19,188 nt of DNA from Deltaproteobacteria bacterium (GCA_019309945.1 JAFDFH010000070.1:1-19188); one strand, 5' to 3'; positions 7,132 to 14,626 are shown, counted from the stretch's first letter. Numbers and translations are program-made. Notes: generated by a model from the letters alone, not told the origin.

Positions 7132-8904
7132 TTGTTTTCTTACATATTTATGAAGATTTTAGAGTCTCAACCTTCCCGGTACGATCAGGGGATCAACATC
7201 CTCACTGGCGGGCATGCCAGAAAAGTAAAAAAGGAAATTGTTAATAGATGGATTGAATCAGGTGTGGAAGTTCTGGATATAGGGTGCGGAACCGGAGAGT
7301 TGCTGGAGCTTGCGGCCCAGGCGGGGGCATGTGTTACCGGCATAGATATCTCCGAAGGCATGTTATCAATAGCTAAAAATCGGTTCGAAAAAAAGGAACT
7401 GCATAGCCGAGCCAAACTCTACCACGCTGGGGTTACTGAGCTGGATCAACTGTTTGATGACAAACGCTTCGATCTAGTGACATCGACTTTGGTATTTTCT
7501 GAACTTTACACAGAGGAGAGACAGTGGGCCTATAGAGAAATCGCTCGTGTTTTGAAGAAATCAGGTACATTAGTTCTTGCTGGTGAGGTCAAACCTAAAA
7601 ATATCGTTAAACGTCTTATCCATTTTCTGGTTCGGCTGCCTTTAGCTATCGTGACATACCTGATAGCACAGACCGGAACTAGGGCCTTAACGGACATGGC
7701 GGAGGAAGTCGCCCGAGCTGGATTTGAGGTTCTCGGTGAACAACGATCAATTCTTGATAGTTTTTCCGTAGTGTGGGCTCAGAAAAAGCAGGAAATGGGC
7801 ACTGAAGAATCAGCAGAAGTAAATACGATTTCCAGTGAACAAAATGCATCTCTTTCCAGGACTGTCTGGGATTACATCGGTCGGTGGTTCCCATCTTCTG
7901 TGGAACCGGGTCTGCGTAAAATCGGTAAGCCAGGCAAAGATAGCCCGGTTTTCGTGACTTGCAACTTTCATTTGACCGTGCGGCGTGTGGAAAAGGCCCT
8001 CTCAAGCATGGACGTCTGGCTTTTAGTAGCCCCTTCCAAAGGTATCAACGTGTGGTGCGCTGCTTGCGGCGGCGAATTGACCGCCCCGAGTGTGATGAGT
8101 GTTTTAAAAACTTCCAGAATTTCAGATAAGTTGTCTCAACGGCATCTAATACTGCCTCAATTCTCCGCACCCGGAGTTGATATTCGAGTACTCAAGAAGG
8201 AAACCGGATTCAATGCTGTATTCGGCCCCGCATATGCAAAGGACATACCGGAGTACATGAAAAAAAACGGGGAAAAAACCCAGGATATGTGCTTGGCTAA
8301 ATATAACTTGTGTTTTCGACTTGAAATGCTCCTTTCTATGAACACTATTATCTGGGCTATTATTGTCGGCATTATGTTTTTAATCCATCCCGCATGGTTA
8401 TTAAAATTCAGCTTGCTTTTCTGGGGAGCAGGGATAGCCCTCTACGCAGGATATCCCTGGCTCCCAAGTAATAGCGGGTGGCTCAAGGGATTGATTTTGA
8501 GCCTTTTAATCATTGTAGTCATCAGTTTGGGAGGATTTTCCTCTGGAATTGGAGCTATGTTTGAACACTGGGGTTGGATGATTGTAACCGTCGTCGTTTG
8601 TCTCTGGTTGGGGTTTGATCTCAGGGGCATCGTAGAAGGGAGTCCCTCAGAAGCTACTAAACTGCTTGAAAAATTCGGGGTACATTCAATAGGGAAGTTT
8701 TATTCTTCACACAGCAAAACCAAAGGCATTCTCCGTTACGATCCCGCCCTGTGTACACATTGCCGGACATGCATGGGAGTATGTCCTAATGGTGTGTTCG
8801 ATCTTGTCGAAGCAGGTAAAAAAGTGGAACCTGTCCGTCCAGAAACAAGGATTTTTGTTCGAGATCAAGGCCTGCGAAAAATTTTACCACAGGCATATAG
8901 TTGA
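7132..8904 (+). CDS. SAM methyltransferase fused to HgcA-like corrinoid protein and truncated HgcB-like ferredoxin
   Basis: A 590-residue fusion. Residues 20-218 are a class I SAM methyltransferase (VLDIGCGTGE at 47-56, acidic GIDIS at 70-74). Residues 245-395 match the corrinoid-binding domain of HgcA: VEPGL (257-261), GINVWCA (304-310) with Cys309 at the place of the cobalt-ligating Cys, RHLILPQFSAPGV (337-349), GFNAVFGPAYAKDIP (359-373). Four or five membrane helices (about 402-497) match the HgcA membrane domain. CTHCRTCMGVCP (541-552) is one [4Fe-4S] motif of HgcB type. The HgcB second cluster and C-terminal Cys pair are absent; from about residue 567 the protein is encoded by a repeat element. 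The loop after Cys309 reads AACGG instead of the canonical AAGK. TTG at 7132 is preferred because AAGGAG (7117-7122) sits nine bases before it; ATG at 7150 is the alternative. Function as a corrinoid methyl-transfer protein is inferred; mercury methylation is not shown. Confidence 0.85.
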   Translation: MFSYIFMKILESQPSRYDQGINILTGGHARKVKKEIVNRWIESGVEVLDIGCGTGELLELAAQAGACVTGIDISEGMLSIAKNRFEKKELHSRAKLYHAGVTELDQLFDDKRFDLVTSTLVFSELYTEERQWAYREIARVLKKSGTLVLAGEVKPKNIVKRLIHFLVRLPLAIVTYLIAQTGTRALTDMAEEVARAGFEVLGEQRSILDSFSVVWAQKKQEMGTEESAEVNTISSEQNASLSRTVWDYIGRWFPSSVEPGLRKIGKPGKDSPVFVTCNFHLTVRRVEKALSSMDVWLLVAPSKGINVWCAACGGELTAPSVMSVLKTSRISDKLSQRHLILPQFSAPGVDIRVLKKETGFNAVFGPAYAKDIPEYMKKNGEKTQDMCLAKYNLCFRLEMLLSMNTIIWAIIVGIMFLIHPAWLLKFSLLFWGAGIALYAGYPWLPSNSGWLKGLILSLLIIVVISLGGFSSGIGAMFEHWGWMIVTVVVCLWLGFDLRGIVEGSPSEATKLLEKFGVHSIGKFYSSHSKTKGILRYDPALCTHCRTCMGVCPNGVFDLVEAGKKVEPVRPETRIFVRDQGLRKILPQAYS

Positions 8905-8973
8905 TATTCCGAGGATAAAATTTTGAGCATAACGCAGAGATCGGGCAAAAAGACCGTTTCTGATGGGCACTAA
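8832..8973. repeat. Palindromic repeat element, family A copy 1, overlapping the end of the HgcAB-like gene
   Basis: About 140 bases with imperfect terminal inverted repeats: left TGTCCGTCCAGAAAC (8832-8846), right GTTTCTGATGGGCACTAA (8956-8973). The interior is nearly identical to 10620-10735, with four mismatches over about 113 aligned bases. No transposase is encoded, so it is a MITE-like or REP-like element. It supplies the last ~24 codons and the stop of the gene starting at 7132. Confidence 0.75.
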
Positions 8974-9775
8974 CTACATATCACAGGTGTTAAGTTTTGC
9001 TTCAGAATATCCCAGCCGAGAATATCTTTCCGAACTTGTGTACCCAAAATATAGTATAGAATCCATCAGCTTCATTTTTATTACATATTGTATATTAGGT
9101 ATGCGCAATCGCCAATCTAGCGAAAGGTTCGATTTCGGCTAAGCATCATGAAAACCCCGGCAAGGGAGCCATTGAGAATACCCCGCTCATTGGCTGAATT
9201 TGTGATGTGCCCAATTAACAATCCTTGCATGTATCACCACAGCCCTTTTCATTATAGATATCATGATCTTCGGATGGCAGGTCAAGCGAATTATAGCCAT
9301 TTTCAGATTGGATCCAAACCAATATATTTATCTTATCAAATCAAACTGTTATTCATTTTTTTACGTTATTTGATTTTTAAAAAAAGTAACTCAAGCGATT
9401 TGCACGGCAAATTATTTTAACTATTTTTTAATCAATGAGCTAGTTTCAAAACTCATAAAATAAGTTATTTATAGAGACCGTTGCAAAACGTCCACTGCAC
9501 TTTTATATTCCGGTACCGGTATGATTAAAATCTTTAAATCCAGAATGTTATGGCGATTATCGACCATTTGATGCATCCGATTGCCGACGGTTTAAAATCA
9601 GGCTTGAAAAAGCTGAAAAAATAATAAATAATAATAAATAATTACCAGCCCGGGGAGTTTGGTTTAAAAAGATTTTTTATAGCGGCTTAAACCAAAAAAA
9701 CACCCGGACATCTGAAATCATCCTAACCCGGACGAGCCGGAATACAATTGCTTTATTTCTTTTAGCAAAATAAAA
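8974..9775. other. Gene-poor AT-rich stretch between the HgcAB-like gene and gspC
   Basis: No gene is supported. The frame at 9148-9420 has no recognisable features. The lost remainder of an HgcB domain is not visible behind the repeat in any forward frame. GAGACCGTTGCAAAACG at 9474-9490 resembles the end of the repeat at 11121 and may be a decayed repeat terminus. A 24-codon frame at 9550-9624 encodes a basic amphipathic-looking peptide (MAIIDHLMHPIADGLKSGLK, then KLKK) but lacks a Shine-Dalgarno. TTTGGTTTAA (9658-9667) is an inverted repeat of TTAAACCAAA (9687-9696), a possible regulatory hairpin upstream of gspC. Confidence 0.45.
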
Positions 9776-10615
9776 ATGAAACGGGCCCTTATCATTTTAA
9801 ATATCATCTTAATCACCCTGGTGGTTTATTTGGATGTGAAAGCGTTTTATAAAATCGCAACCAAACAGCTGGATTATGATCCCGTAGCCAGTATTAACAT
9901 CAAGCAAGCATCATCGCCTGAAAATGGAGCGCCTGACCCCATCGCCAATTATGATACAATCATTGAACGCAATCTTTTCAACACCAAAAAGCAATCAGCA
10001 AAAAACCTGAACACTGTGATTCTGGAAACATTGAAAGAAACGAATCTCAAACTAAAGCTTCTGGGGACCGTGACGGACGATAGAGATAAAGCCTATGCTA
10101 TTATCGAAGATGAAAATACACGCAAACAAAACTTATACAGAACCGGTGATTCGGTTCAAAACGCAACCGTGAAAGTAATTTTAAGAAAAAAGATTGTCTT
10201 AAGAATAAACAACCGGGACGAAATTCTGACAATGGAAGAAACCGTCAGCAGCAAAAAGGATGCCGGGAGCCCCTTCTTACCCGTAGCAGCAACCCCCCGG
10301 CATATCTCTTTAAAGAAGTCCCAAATAGAAAACGCTTTTGAAAATGTAAATCAACTCTTAAGCCAAATACACATTAAACCGTATTTTAATAAAGGGAAGC
10401 CTGGGGGCCTTATTTTAACCGGTATCAAGCCAAGGTCCTTTTTTAGGAAAATGGGATTAAGAAGCGGGGATATCCTTACAGGGGTTGACGGTAAAGATAT
10501 CGAATCGGTGGATGATGCGATGAAATTCTACGAAAACTTGAAGTCAGCCTCTAACGTGACACTTCACCTGAAGCGCAGAGGTAGGACTGAAACAATAAAT
10601 TATCATATTGAATAG
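9776..10615 (+). CDS. gspC: Type II secretion system protein GspC-like (orphan)
   Basis: The 279-aa protein has the GspC layout: a short cytoplasmic start, one membrane anchor (about 5-24), a linker, the homology region (about 58-155, beginning YDTIIERNLFN and including LKLKLLGTV, YAIIED and the YRTGDSVQN loop) and a C-terminal PDZ domain (about 200-275, with KMGLRSGDILTGVDGK). GspC is the inner-membrane link that contacts the secretin GspD through its homology region and helps substrate selection through the PDZ domain. Normally gspD follows directly; here the gene is alone and is followed by repeat elements. Its TAG stop (10613-10615) is the first triplet of a repeat terminus. No good Shine-Dalgarno precedes the ATG. 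It could serve a gsp operon elsewhere, or be a remnant of a disrupted operon. Confidence 0.85.
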   Translation: MKRALIILNIILITLVVYLDVKAFYKIATKQLDYDPVASINIKQASSPENGAPDPIANYDTIIERNLFNTKKQSAKNLNTVILETLKETNLKLKLLGTVTDDRDKAYAIIEDENTRKQNLYRTGDSVQNATVKVILRKKIVLRINNRDEILTMEETVSSKKDAGSPFLPVAATPRHISLKKSQIENAFENVNQLLSQIHIKPYFNKGKPGGLILTGIKPRSFFRKMGLRSGDILTGVDGKDIESVDDAMKFYENLKSASNVTLHLKRRGRTETINYHIE

Positions 10616-10752
10616 TGCCCGCCCAGAAACGAGGATTTTTGTTCGAGATCAAGGCCTGCGAAAAATTTTACCGCAGGCATATCGTTGATATTCCGAGGAT
10701 AAAATTTTGAGCATAACGCCGAGATCGGGCAAAAAGTTATGGATGGGCACTA
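10613..10752. repeat. Palindromic repeat element, family A copy 2
   Basis: A 140-base element with terminal inverted repeats TAGTGCCCGCCCAGAAAC (10613-10630) and GTTATGGATGGGCACTA (10736-10752). The interior is about 96 percent identical to 8839-8951. The left end contains the stop codon of gspC. Translated in the corresponding frame it gives nearly the same peptide as the C-terminus of the 7132 gene, showing that that tail is repeat-derived. Confidence 0.8.
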
Positions 10753-10770
10753 AATAGCGTCCATCCATAA
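10738..10770. repeat. Inverted repeat at the right edge of the family A element
   Basis: TTATGGATGG (10738-10747) is the exact inverse of CCATCCATAA (10761-10770). The second arm resembles another left terminus of the family A element, as if a second element once began there. The following bases up to 10909 hold a further small hairpin (TTGGCCC at 10779-10785 with GGGCCAA at 10796-10802) and no gene. Confidence 0.5.
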
Positions 10771-10909
10771 ATTGCCCTTTGGCCCAGTTTATTCCGGGCC
10801 AATCCAACTCCGCCAAAGTGCCGACTGCGCCGAGATAGCGCAAGCCACGACGGCTGAAAGCCCAGGCTAAGACGATTGACCAAAAAGTTGCTGATCTAAA
10901 GCTGACAGT

Positions 10910-11047
10910 CTCGTAAAAAGTCCAACTTCTGCGTTGTGCTGCATTTTGTAATCATTCAATATACGATAAGTACGCTTCATGATTACAAAATTTACACGCC
11001 TTGAATTTAAATTTTTTTGAAACCGTCTAAATCGGACTTTTTACGAG
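10910..11047. repeat. Palindromic MITE-like element, family B
   Basis: A 138-base element with perfect 14-base terminal inverted repeats, CTCGTAAAAAGTCC (10910-10923) and GGACTTTTTACGAG (11034-11047). Inside is a second perfect 13-base inverted repeat, ATTTTGTAATCAT (10943-10955) and ATGATTACAAAAT (10979-10991). No coding capacity. The sequence resembles dispersed repeats I associate with Desulfobacterota genomes, from memory only. Confidence 0.8.
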
Positions 11048-11120
11048 TTCATCAAAGCTGATAAATTGGTAAAAGAGCCAAATCACCAAAATTCAAACAA
11101 CCCAAACCGGATCGTAATGT

Positions 11121-11262
11121 GAGACCTTTGAAAAATGTTCCATTTTGTTCAAGGCCAAGGAAGGCGAAAATTTTAACCACAGGAATACATTTAGTATTTT
11201 GAGGATTAAAATTTGAACCTGAAGCAGGAATTGGGCAAAAGGGGGCGTTTTTCAAAGGTCTC
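11121..11262. repeat. Palindromic MITE-like element, family C (core related to family A)
   Basis: A 142-base element with perfect 15-base terminal inverted repeats GAGACCTTTGAAAAA (11121-11135) and TTTTTCAAAGGTCTC (11248-11262). The interior keeps the order of motifs of the family A core (TTTTGTTC, CAAGG, GCGAAAATTTTA, CAGG.ATA, GAGGAT, AAAATTT, GGGCAAAA) although the termini are unrelated. Its right end is 16 bases before the start codon of the next gene. Confidence 0.8.
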
Positions 11263-11278
11263 GTAAAAGGAAAAAAAT

Positions 11279-12421
11279 ATGAGCGGTGCCTTAAAAGATA
11301 TACTAGTGCTTGATCTTTCCCGATTATTCCCGGGCCCCTATTGTTCCATGATCCTTGCGGATCACGGCGCCCGGGTGATTGCGATTGAAGACCGGCGCTT
11401 TGAAAAGGAATACATGCCGATCTTAAGCAATATCAACCGCAACAAGGAACACATGACCCTCAATCTGAAAAATGGCAAGGGCCAGGATATTTTTTTTTCT
11501 CTGGCAAAAAAGGCCGATGTGGTTCTGGAAGGTTTTCGTCCGGGCGTTACACAACGCTTAGGTGTCGGCTATGAAGATATCAGGAAAATCAATCCGGGCA
11601 TCATTTACTGCTCCATAACCGGTTATGGACAAACCGGTGCTTTGCGGAATCAGGTGGGGCATGACGTCAACTATCTTGGTCATAGCGGCGTCCTATCGCT
11701 TATTGGTCCCCAAAACGGTCCGCCCTACATTCCAGGTATCCAGGTGGCAGATATGGTCGGCGGCTTGAACGGCGCGATCGGCATCATGTTGGCACTGCAT
11801 GCCAGAGAAAAGACCGGCACAGGACAGCATATAGACGTTTCAATGACGGATGCCATGATGGCCATGCTGCCTATCGTGGCAGGCTTTCATTGGGTATTCG
11901 GAGCACCGCCTGAAAAAGGAAATGCACTCCTTTCACATCGCTATGCCTGTTATAATATTTACCAGACCAAAGACGCTAAATACATTACCCTGGGAGCGCT
12001 CGAACCCCGTTTCTGGGAAGCGGTCTGCCATTACTTTGAAGTCCCTGAATATATACCCCTTCAGTTTGACGAGCCAAGCAAGGAGCTCCTGATCGATTTT
12101 TTTAAAAAGGTATTTTTAAAAAAAACAAGGGACGAATGGATGGAGATCTTCAGTAACACCGATACATGTATCGGAAGAGTTCTCACAGTTGATGAAGCCC
12201 TTGACGGCGATTATTCCCGAAGCCGGAACATGGTTGTGAAACTCGAACAACCCGGCCAAGATCCTGTACCGGTCCTTGGAATTCCAATCAAGATGACCGC
12301 AAACCCGGGCTCAATCAGAAGCCTGCCACCGAAATTCGGAGAAAATACCCGACCGATCCTCGAAGAGCTAGGCTTTTCCATCACTGAAATACAGCACATG
12401 TCAGATGAAGGGGTGATTTGA
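11279..12421 (+). CDS. CaiB/BaiF family protein, alpha-methylacyl-CoA racemase-like
   Basis: A 380-aa member of the family III CoA-transferase fold (CaiB/BaiF). Conserved features are the N-terminal LFPGPYCSMILADHGARVI (16-34), LNLKNGKG (61-68), EGFRPGV (84-90) and the GYGQTG turn (115-120). The segment GHDVNY carries His128 and IQVADMVGG carries Asp158; this His-Asp pair, exactly 30 residues apart, matches the catalytic pair of alpha-methylacyl-CoA racemase (His126/Asp156 in the mycobacterial enzyme), which favours racemisation of 2-methylacyl-CoA over CoA transfer between acids. AAAGG (11266-11270) precedes the ATG. The glycosyltransferase gene begins 74 bases downstream. The natural substrate is not evident; a CoA-transferase role cannot be excluded. 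Confidence 0.85.
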   Translation: MSGALKDILVLDLSRLFPGPYCSMILADHGARVIAIEDRRFEKEYMPILSNINRNKEHMTLNLKNGKGQDIFFSLAKKADVVLEGFRPGVTQRLGVGYEDIRKINPGIIYCSITGYGQTGALRNQVGHDVNYLGHSGVLSLIGPQNGPPYIPGIQVADMVGGLNGAIGIMLALHAREKTGTGQHIDVSMTDAMMAMLPIVAGFHWVFGAPPEKGNALLSHRYACYNIYQTKDAKYITLGALEPRFWEAVCHYFEVPEYIPLQFDEPSKELLIDFFKKVFLKKTRDEWMEIFSNTDTCIGRVLTVDEALDGDYSRSRNMVVKLEQPGQDPVPVLGIPIKMTANPGSIRSLPPKFGENTRPILEELGFSITEIQHMSDEGVI

Positions 12422-12495
12422 GGTTCGCTTACACATCTGACTTTTGGCATCTGGCTTACGATCTCTGAACGCTGAGATGATGAAAAGGATTGAAA

Positions 12496-13746
12496 ATGAC
12501 AAATGGCGAAGCTCCATTGCGAATATGCCTTTTGAGTTACCGGAGCAATCCCCATTGCGGAGGGCAAGGGGTTTATATTAAAAATTTAAGCGAGGGGCTT
12601 AAAAATCGGGGGCATCGGGTGGATGTGGTATCCGGGCCACCCGATGCCCAATTGGATGATGGCATCAATGTCTTTCAACTTCCCTGCCTGGACCTTTATA
12701 ATCCTGAAGACCTGTTCAGAATGCCGACTCTCAAAGAGCTTTGCAGTCCTGTTAACTTGATCGAATGGCTGGGAGTTTCAACGACGGGTTTTCCGGAGCC
12801 CTTTACATTCGGTCTCAGGGCCTACCAGTTCCTGAGAGACAAAATCCATTCATACGATATTGTGCATGACAATCAGAGTCTTTCCTATGGTATCTGGGCC
12901 ATTGGTAAATTTGTGCCGACAATTGCTACCATCCATCACCCCGTTACCGTGGACCGGGATCTTGCCGTCCGAGCCGCTTCAACCTTTTGGGAAAAAATCA
13001 AACAAATGCGATGGCATTCATTTATCAAGATGCAAAAAATGGTGGCCCGAACATTTTCACGTATCATCACGGTTTCAGAACGTGCCCAAAGAGATATCAG
13101 CAAAGATTTTTACATTCCGGAACAAAATTTCAGGATTATCCCCAATGGAATTAACACCCGTCTTTTTTATCCAGCCACTGGAATTGAACGGGAAAAAAAT
13201 CGCATTATCGTAACGAACAGTTCGGATACGCCTTTAAAAGGGCTCTATTTTCTCTTGCTGGCAGTATCAAAATTAATCGTCACCCGCCGGCTTCGTCTTA
13301 TCGTTGTCGGCACCCCCAATAAAAATGGTGAAATTTTGAAATTAATAAGAACGTTGGGGATCGAAAATTCGGTCACCTTCACAGGTCCGATTGACAACCA
13401 GGAATTCGTCACACAATACGCCCAAGCCACTGTTGCCGTTGTCCCGTCCGTGTATGAGGGGTTTGGCCTTCCCGCCGGCGAGGCCATGGCCTGTGGTGTT
13501 CCCGTCATATGTACGACCGGCGGTGCACTACCCGAGGTTGTCGGCGATGCCGGCATTCTTGTACCCCCGGCCGATCATGAAGCGCTCGCCAAAGCAATTA
13601 CGATCCTTTTGGACAATCCCGACCGGGCCAAATATTATGGACAGGCCGGCTACAATCGGGTACAAACACATTTCACATGGGAAAAAGCGGTGGAAAAAAC
13701 CGTTAAAGCCTATCGGGAGGTTATCCGTGATCACAGTCGATTTTAG
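12496..13746 (+). CDS. GT-B fold glycosyltransferase, family 4 type
   Basis: A protein of about 416 aa with the two-Rossmann GT-B layout of family 4. The N-terminal acceptor domain begins with ICLLSYRSNPHCGGQGVYIK, whose glycine-rich loop is typical; the C-terminal donor domain carries PNGINTRLFYP (218-228 counted from the TTG) and the retaining-enzyme signature E-GFGLPAG-E (323-331), followed by GVPVICTTGGALPEVVGDAG. It should transfer a sugar from a nucleotide-sugar onto an acceptor at the cytoplasmic side; neither sugar nor acceptor can be read from sequence. I choose the ATG at 12496 (AAGGA at 12485-12489, six bases before) over the in-frame TTG at 12490. Its 3' end overlaps the next gene by 20 bases, so the two are translationally coupled. 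Confidence 0.9.
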   Translation: MTNGEAPLRICLLSYRSNPHCGGQGVYIKNLSEGLKNRGHRVDVVSGPPDAQLDDGINVFQLPCLDLYNPEDLFRMPTLKELCSPVNLIEWLGVSTTGFPEPFTFGLRAYQFLRDKIHSYDIVHDNQSLSYGIWAIGKFVPTIATIHHPVTVDRDLAVRAASTFWEKIKQMRWHSFIKMQKMVARTFSRIITVSERAQRDISKDFYIPEQNFRIIPNGINTRLFYPATGIEREKNRIIVTNSSDTPLKGLYFLLLAVSKLIVTRRLRLIVVGTPNKNGEILKLIRTLGIENSVTFTGPIDNQEFVTQYAQATVAVVPSVYEGFGLPAGEAMACGVPVICTTGGALPEVVGDAGILVPPADHEALAKAITILLDNPDRAKYYGQAGYNRVQTHFTWEKAVEKTVKAYREVIRDHSRF

Positions 13747-14446
13747 AAGACTCTGTATCAAACCGGGAGACCGCATACTCGATATCGGCTGTGGAACCGG
13801 ACGTCATAGCGGTGCTGTGTTGAGATTCAGAGAGGTGGTCGCCATCGCGGCGGACGTTGACTTTGATCAAGTGATCCAGGCCAAAAACAGGCTGGTGGAT
13901 CAGGATAAAATGGGAGCAAGCCACGGTCTGTGGGGAACTTATGTGACGGATATACGGCACCTGCCATTCCGGGATAACGATTTTGATCTTGTCATTTGCG
14001 CTGAGGTTCTGGAACATCTACCAGATCATCAGGCCGCCGTTTATGAAATCATCCGTGTCTTAAAACCGGGTAAAGACGTGGTTGTCAGTGTTCCGAGATA
14101 CCTCCCCGAGCGAATCTGCTGGTCCCTTTCGGAAAACTACCACAATGCGAACAACGGACACATCCGTATCTATAAAACGAAAGCATTAAAAACCCTGTTA
14201 GAGGACACCGGCACAAAAGCCTGGGCCCTTCATTGGGCCCACAGTCTTCACACCCCTTACTGGTGGTTAAAATGCCTTGTAGGCCCGACACGGGATGACT
14301 CCGTGGCGGTCAACCTTTACCACAGGTTCCTGGTCTGGGATATAATGAAGCACCCCAGGATCATCCGCTTTTTGGAAAATCTGCTCAATCCCCTTTTAGG
14401 GAAAAGCCTTGTACTCTACCTGAGGAAGGACGGACTGAAAAAATGA
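13727..14446 (+). CDS. Class I SAM-dependent methyltransferase (UbiE/Methyltransf_11-like)
   Basis: Begins with GTG at 13727 inside the end of the glycosyltransferase gene, with GGGAGG (13715-13720) six bases before it; the much longer frame opening at 13391 reads the glycosyltransferase DNA out of frame and is not real. The 239-aa product has the SAM-binding loop RILDIGCGTGRH (16-27), an acidic strand-2 end (AADVDFD), FDLVICAEVLEHLPD (86-100) and the post-core VLKPGKDVVVSVPR (111-124). The C-terminal third (WWLKCLVG, FLVWDIM) is less conserved and may bind the acceptor. Coupling to the upstream glycosyltransferase suggests action on the same glycosylated or lipid-linked product. The stop codon lies at the start of a repeat arm. 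Confidence 0.88.
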   Translation: MITVDFRRLCIKPGDRILDIGCGTGRHSGAVLRFREVVAIAADVDFDQVIQAKNRLVDQDKMGASHGLWGTYVTDIRHLPFRDNDFDLVICAEVLEHLPDHQAAVYEIIRVLKPGKDVVVSVPRYLPERICWSLSENYHNANNGHIRIYKTKALKTLLEDTGTKAWALHWAHSLHTPYWWLKCLVGPTRDDSVAVNLYHRFLVWDIMKHPRIIRFLENLLNPLLGKSLVLYLRKDGLKK

Positions 14447-14478
14447 ACATCGAACATCGAACGTCCAACATCGAATGA
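14443..14478. repeat. AACATCGA-type repeat arm, left
   Basis: Tandemly arranged AACATCGA-like units (AACATCGAACATCGAACG and so on). They recur inverted at 14748-14791, so the two arms enclose about 270 bases. The left arm begins within the stop codon of the methyltransferase gene. Confidence 0.65.
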
Positions 14479-14626
14479 GAAAAAAAATGACGAAGCAAGT
14501 GTATCATCTTAAAGAAAGGCTGCTTAAGAAACCCAATATTCCATCATTCCACTATTGCATTTTTCTCCGCAGGCGGATGAGCGAACCGAACTAAGTTCGA
14601 TACCTGTGACGAGTATCAAAACGGCC

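Noticed and set aside
8832..8973. Canonical mercury-methylation gene pair hgcA and hgcB
   Set aside because: The corrinoid loop differs from verified HgcA, hgcB is not a separate gene and its second Fe-S motif is absent, so I do not assign the symbols hgcA or hgcB.
9148..9420. 90-codon frame upstream of gspC
   Set aside because: Low-complexity AT-driven composition and no similarity that I recognise; tail is KKSNSSD-type translation of A/T-rich DNA.
10613..11262. CRISPR array or tandem repeat array
   Set aside because: The repeats are three long palindromic elements with different termini, not short direct repeats with regular unique spacers.
13391..13726. Long 5' extension of the methyltransferase frame (start at 13391)
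   Set aside because: It overlaps the strongly conserved end of the glycosyltransferase in another frame; the GTG at 13727 has a good Shine-Dalgarno and sits right before the methyltransferase core.
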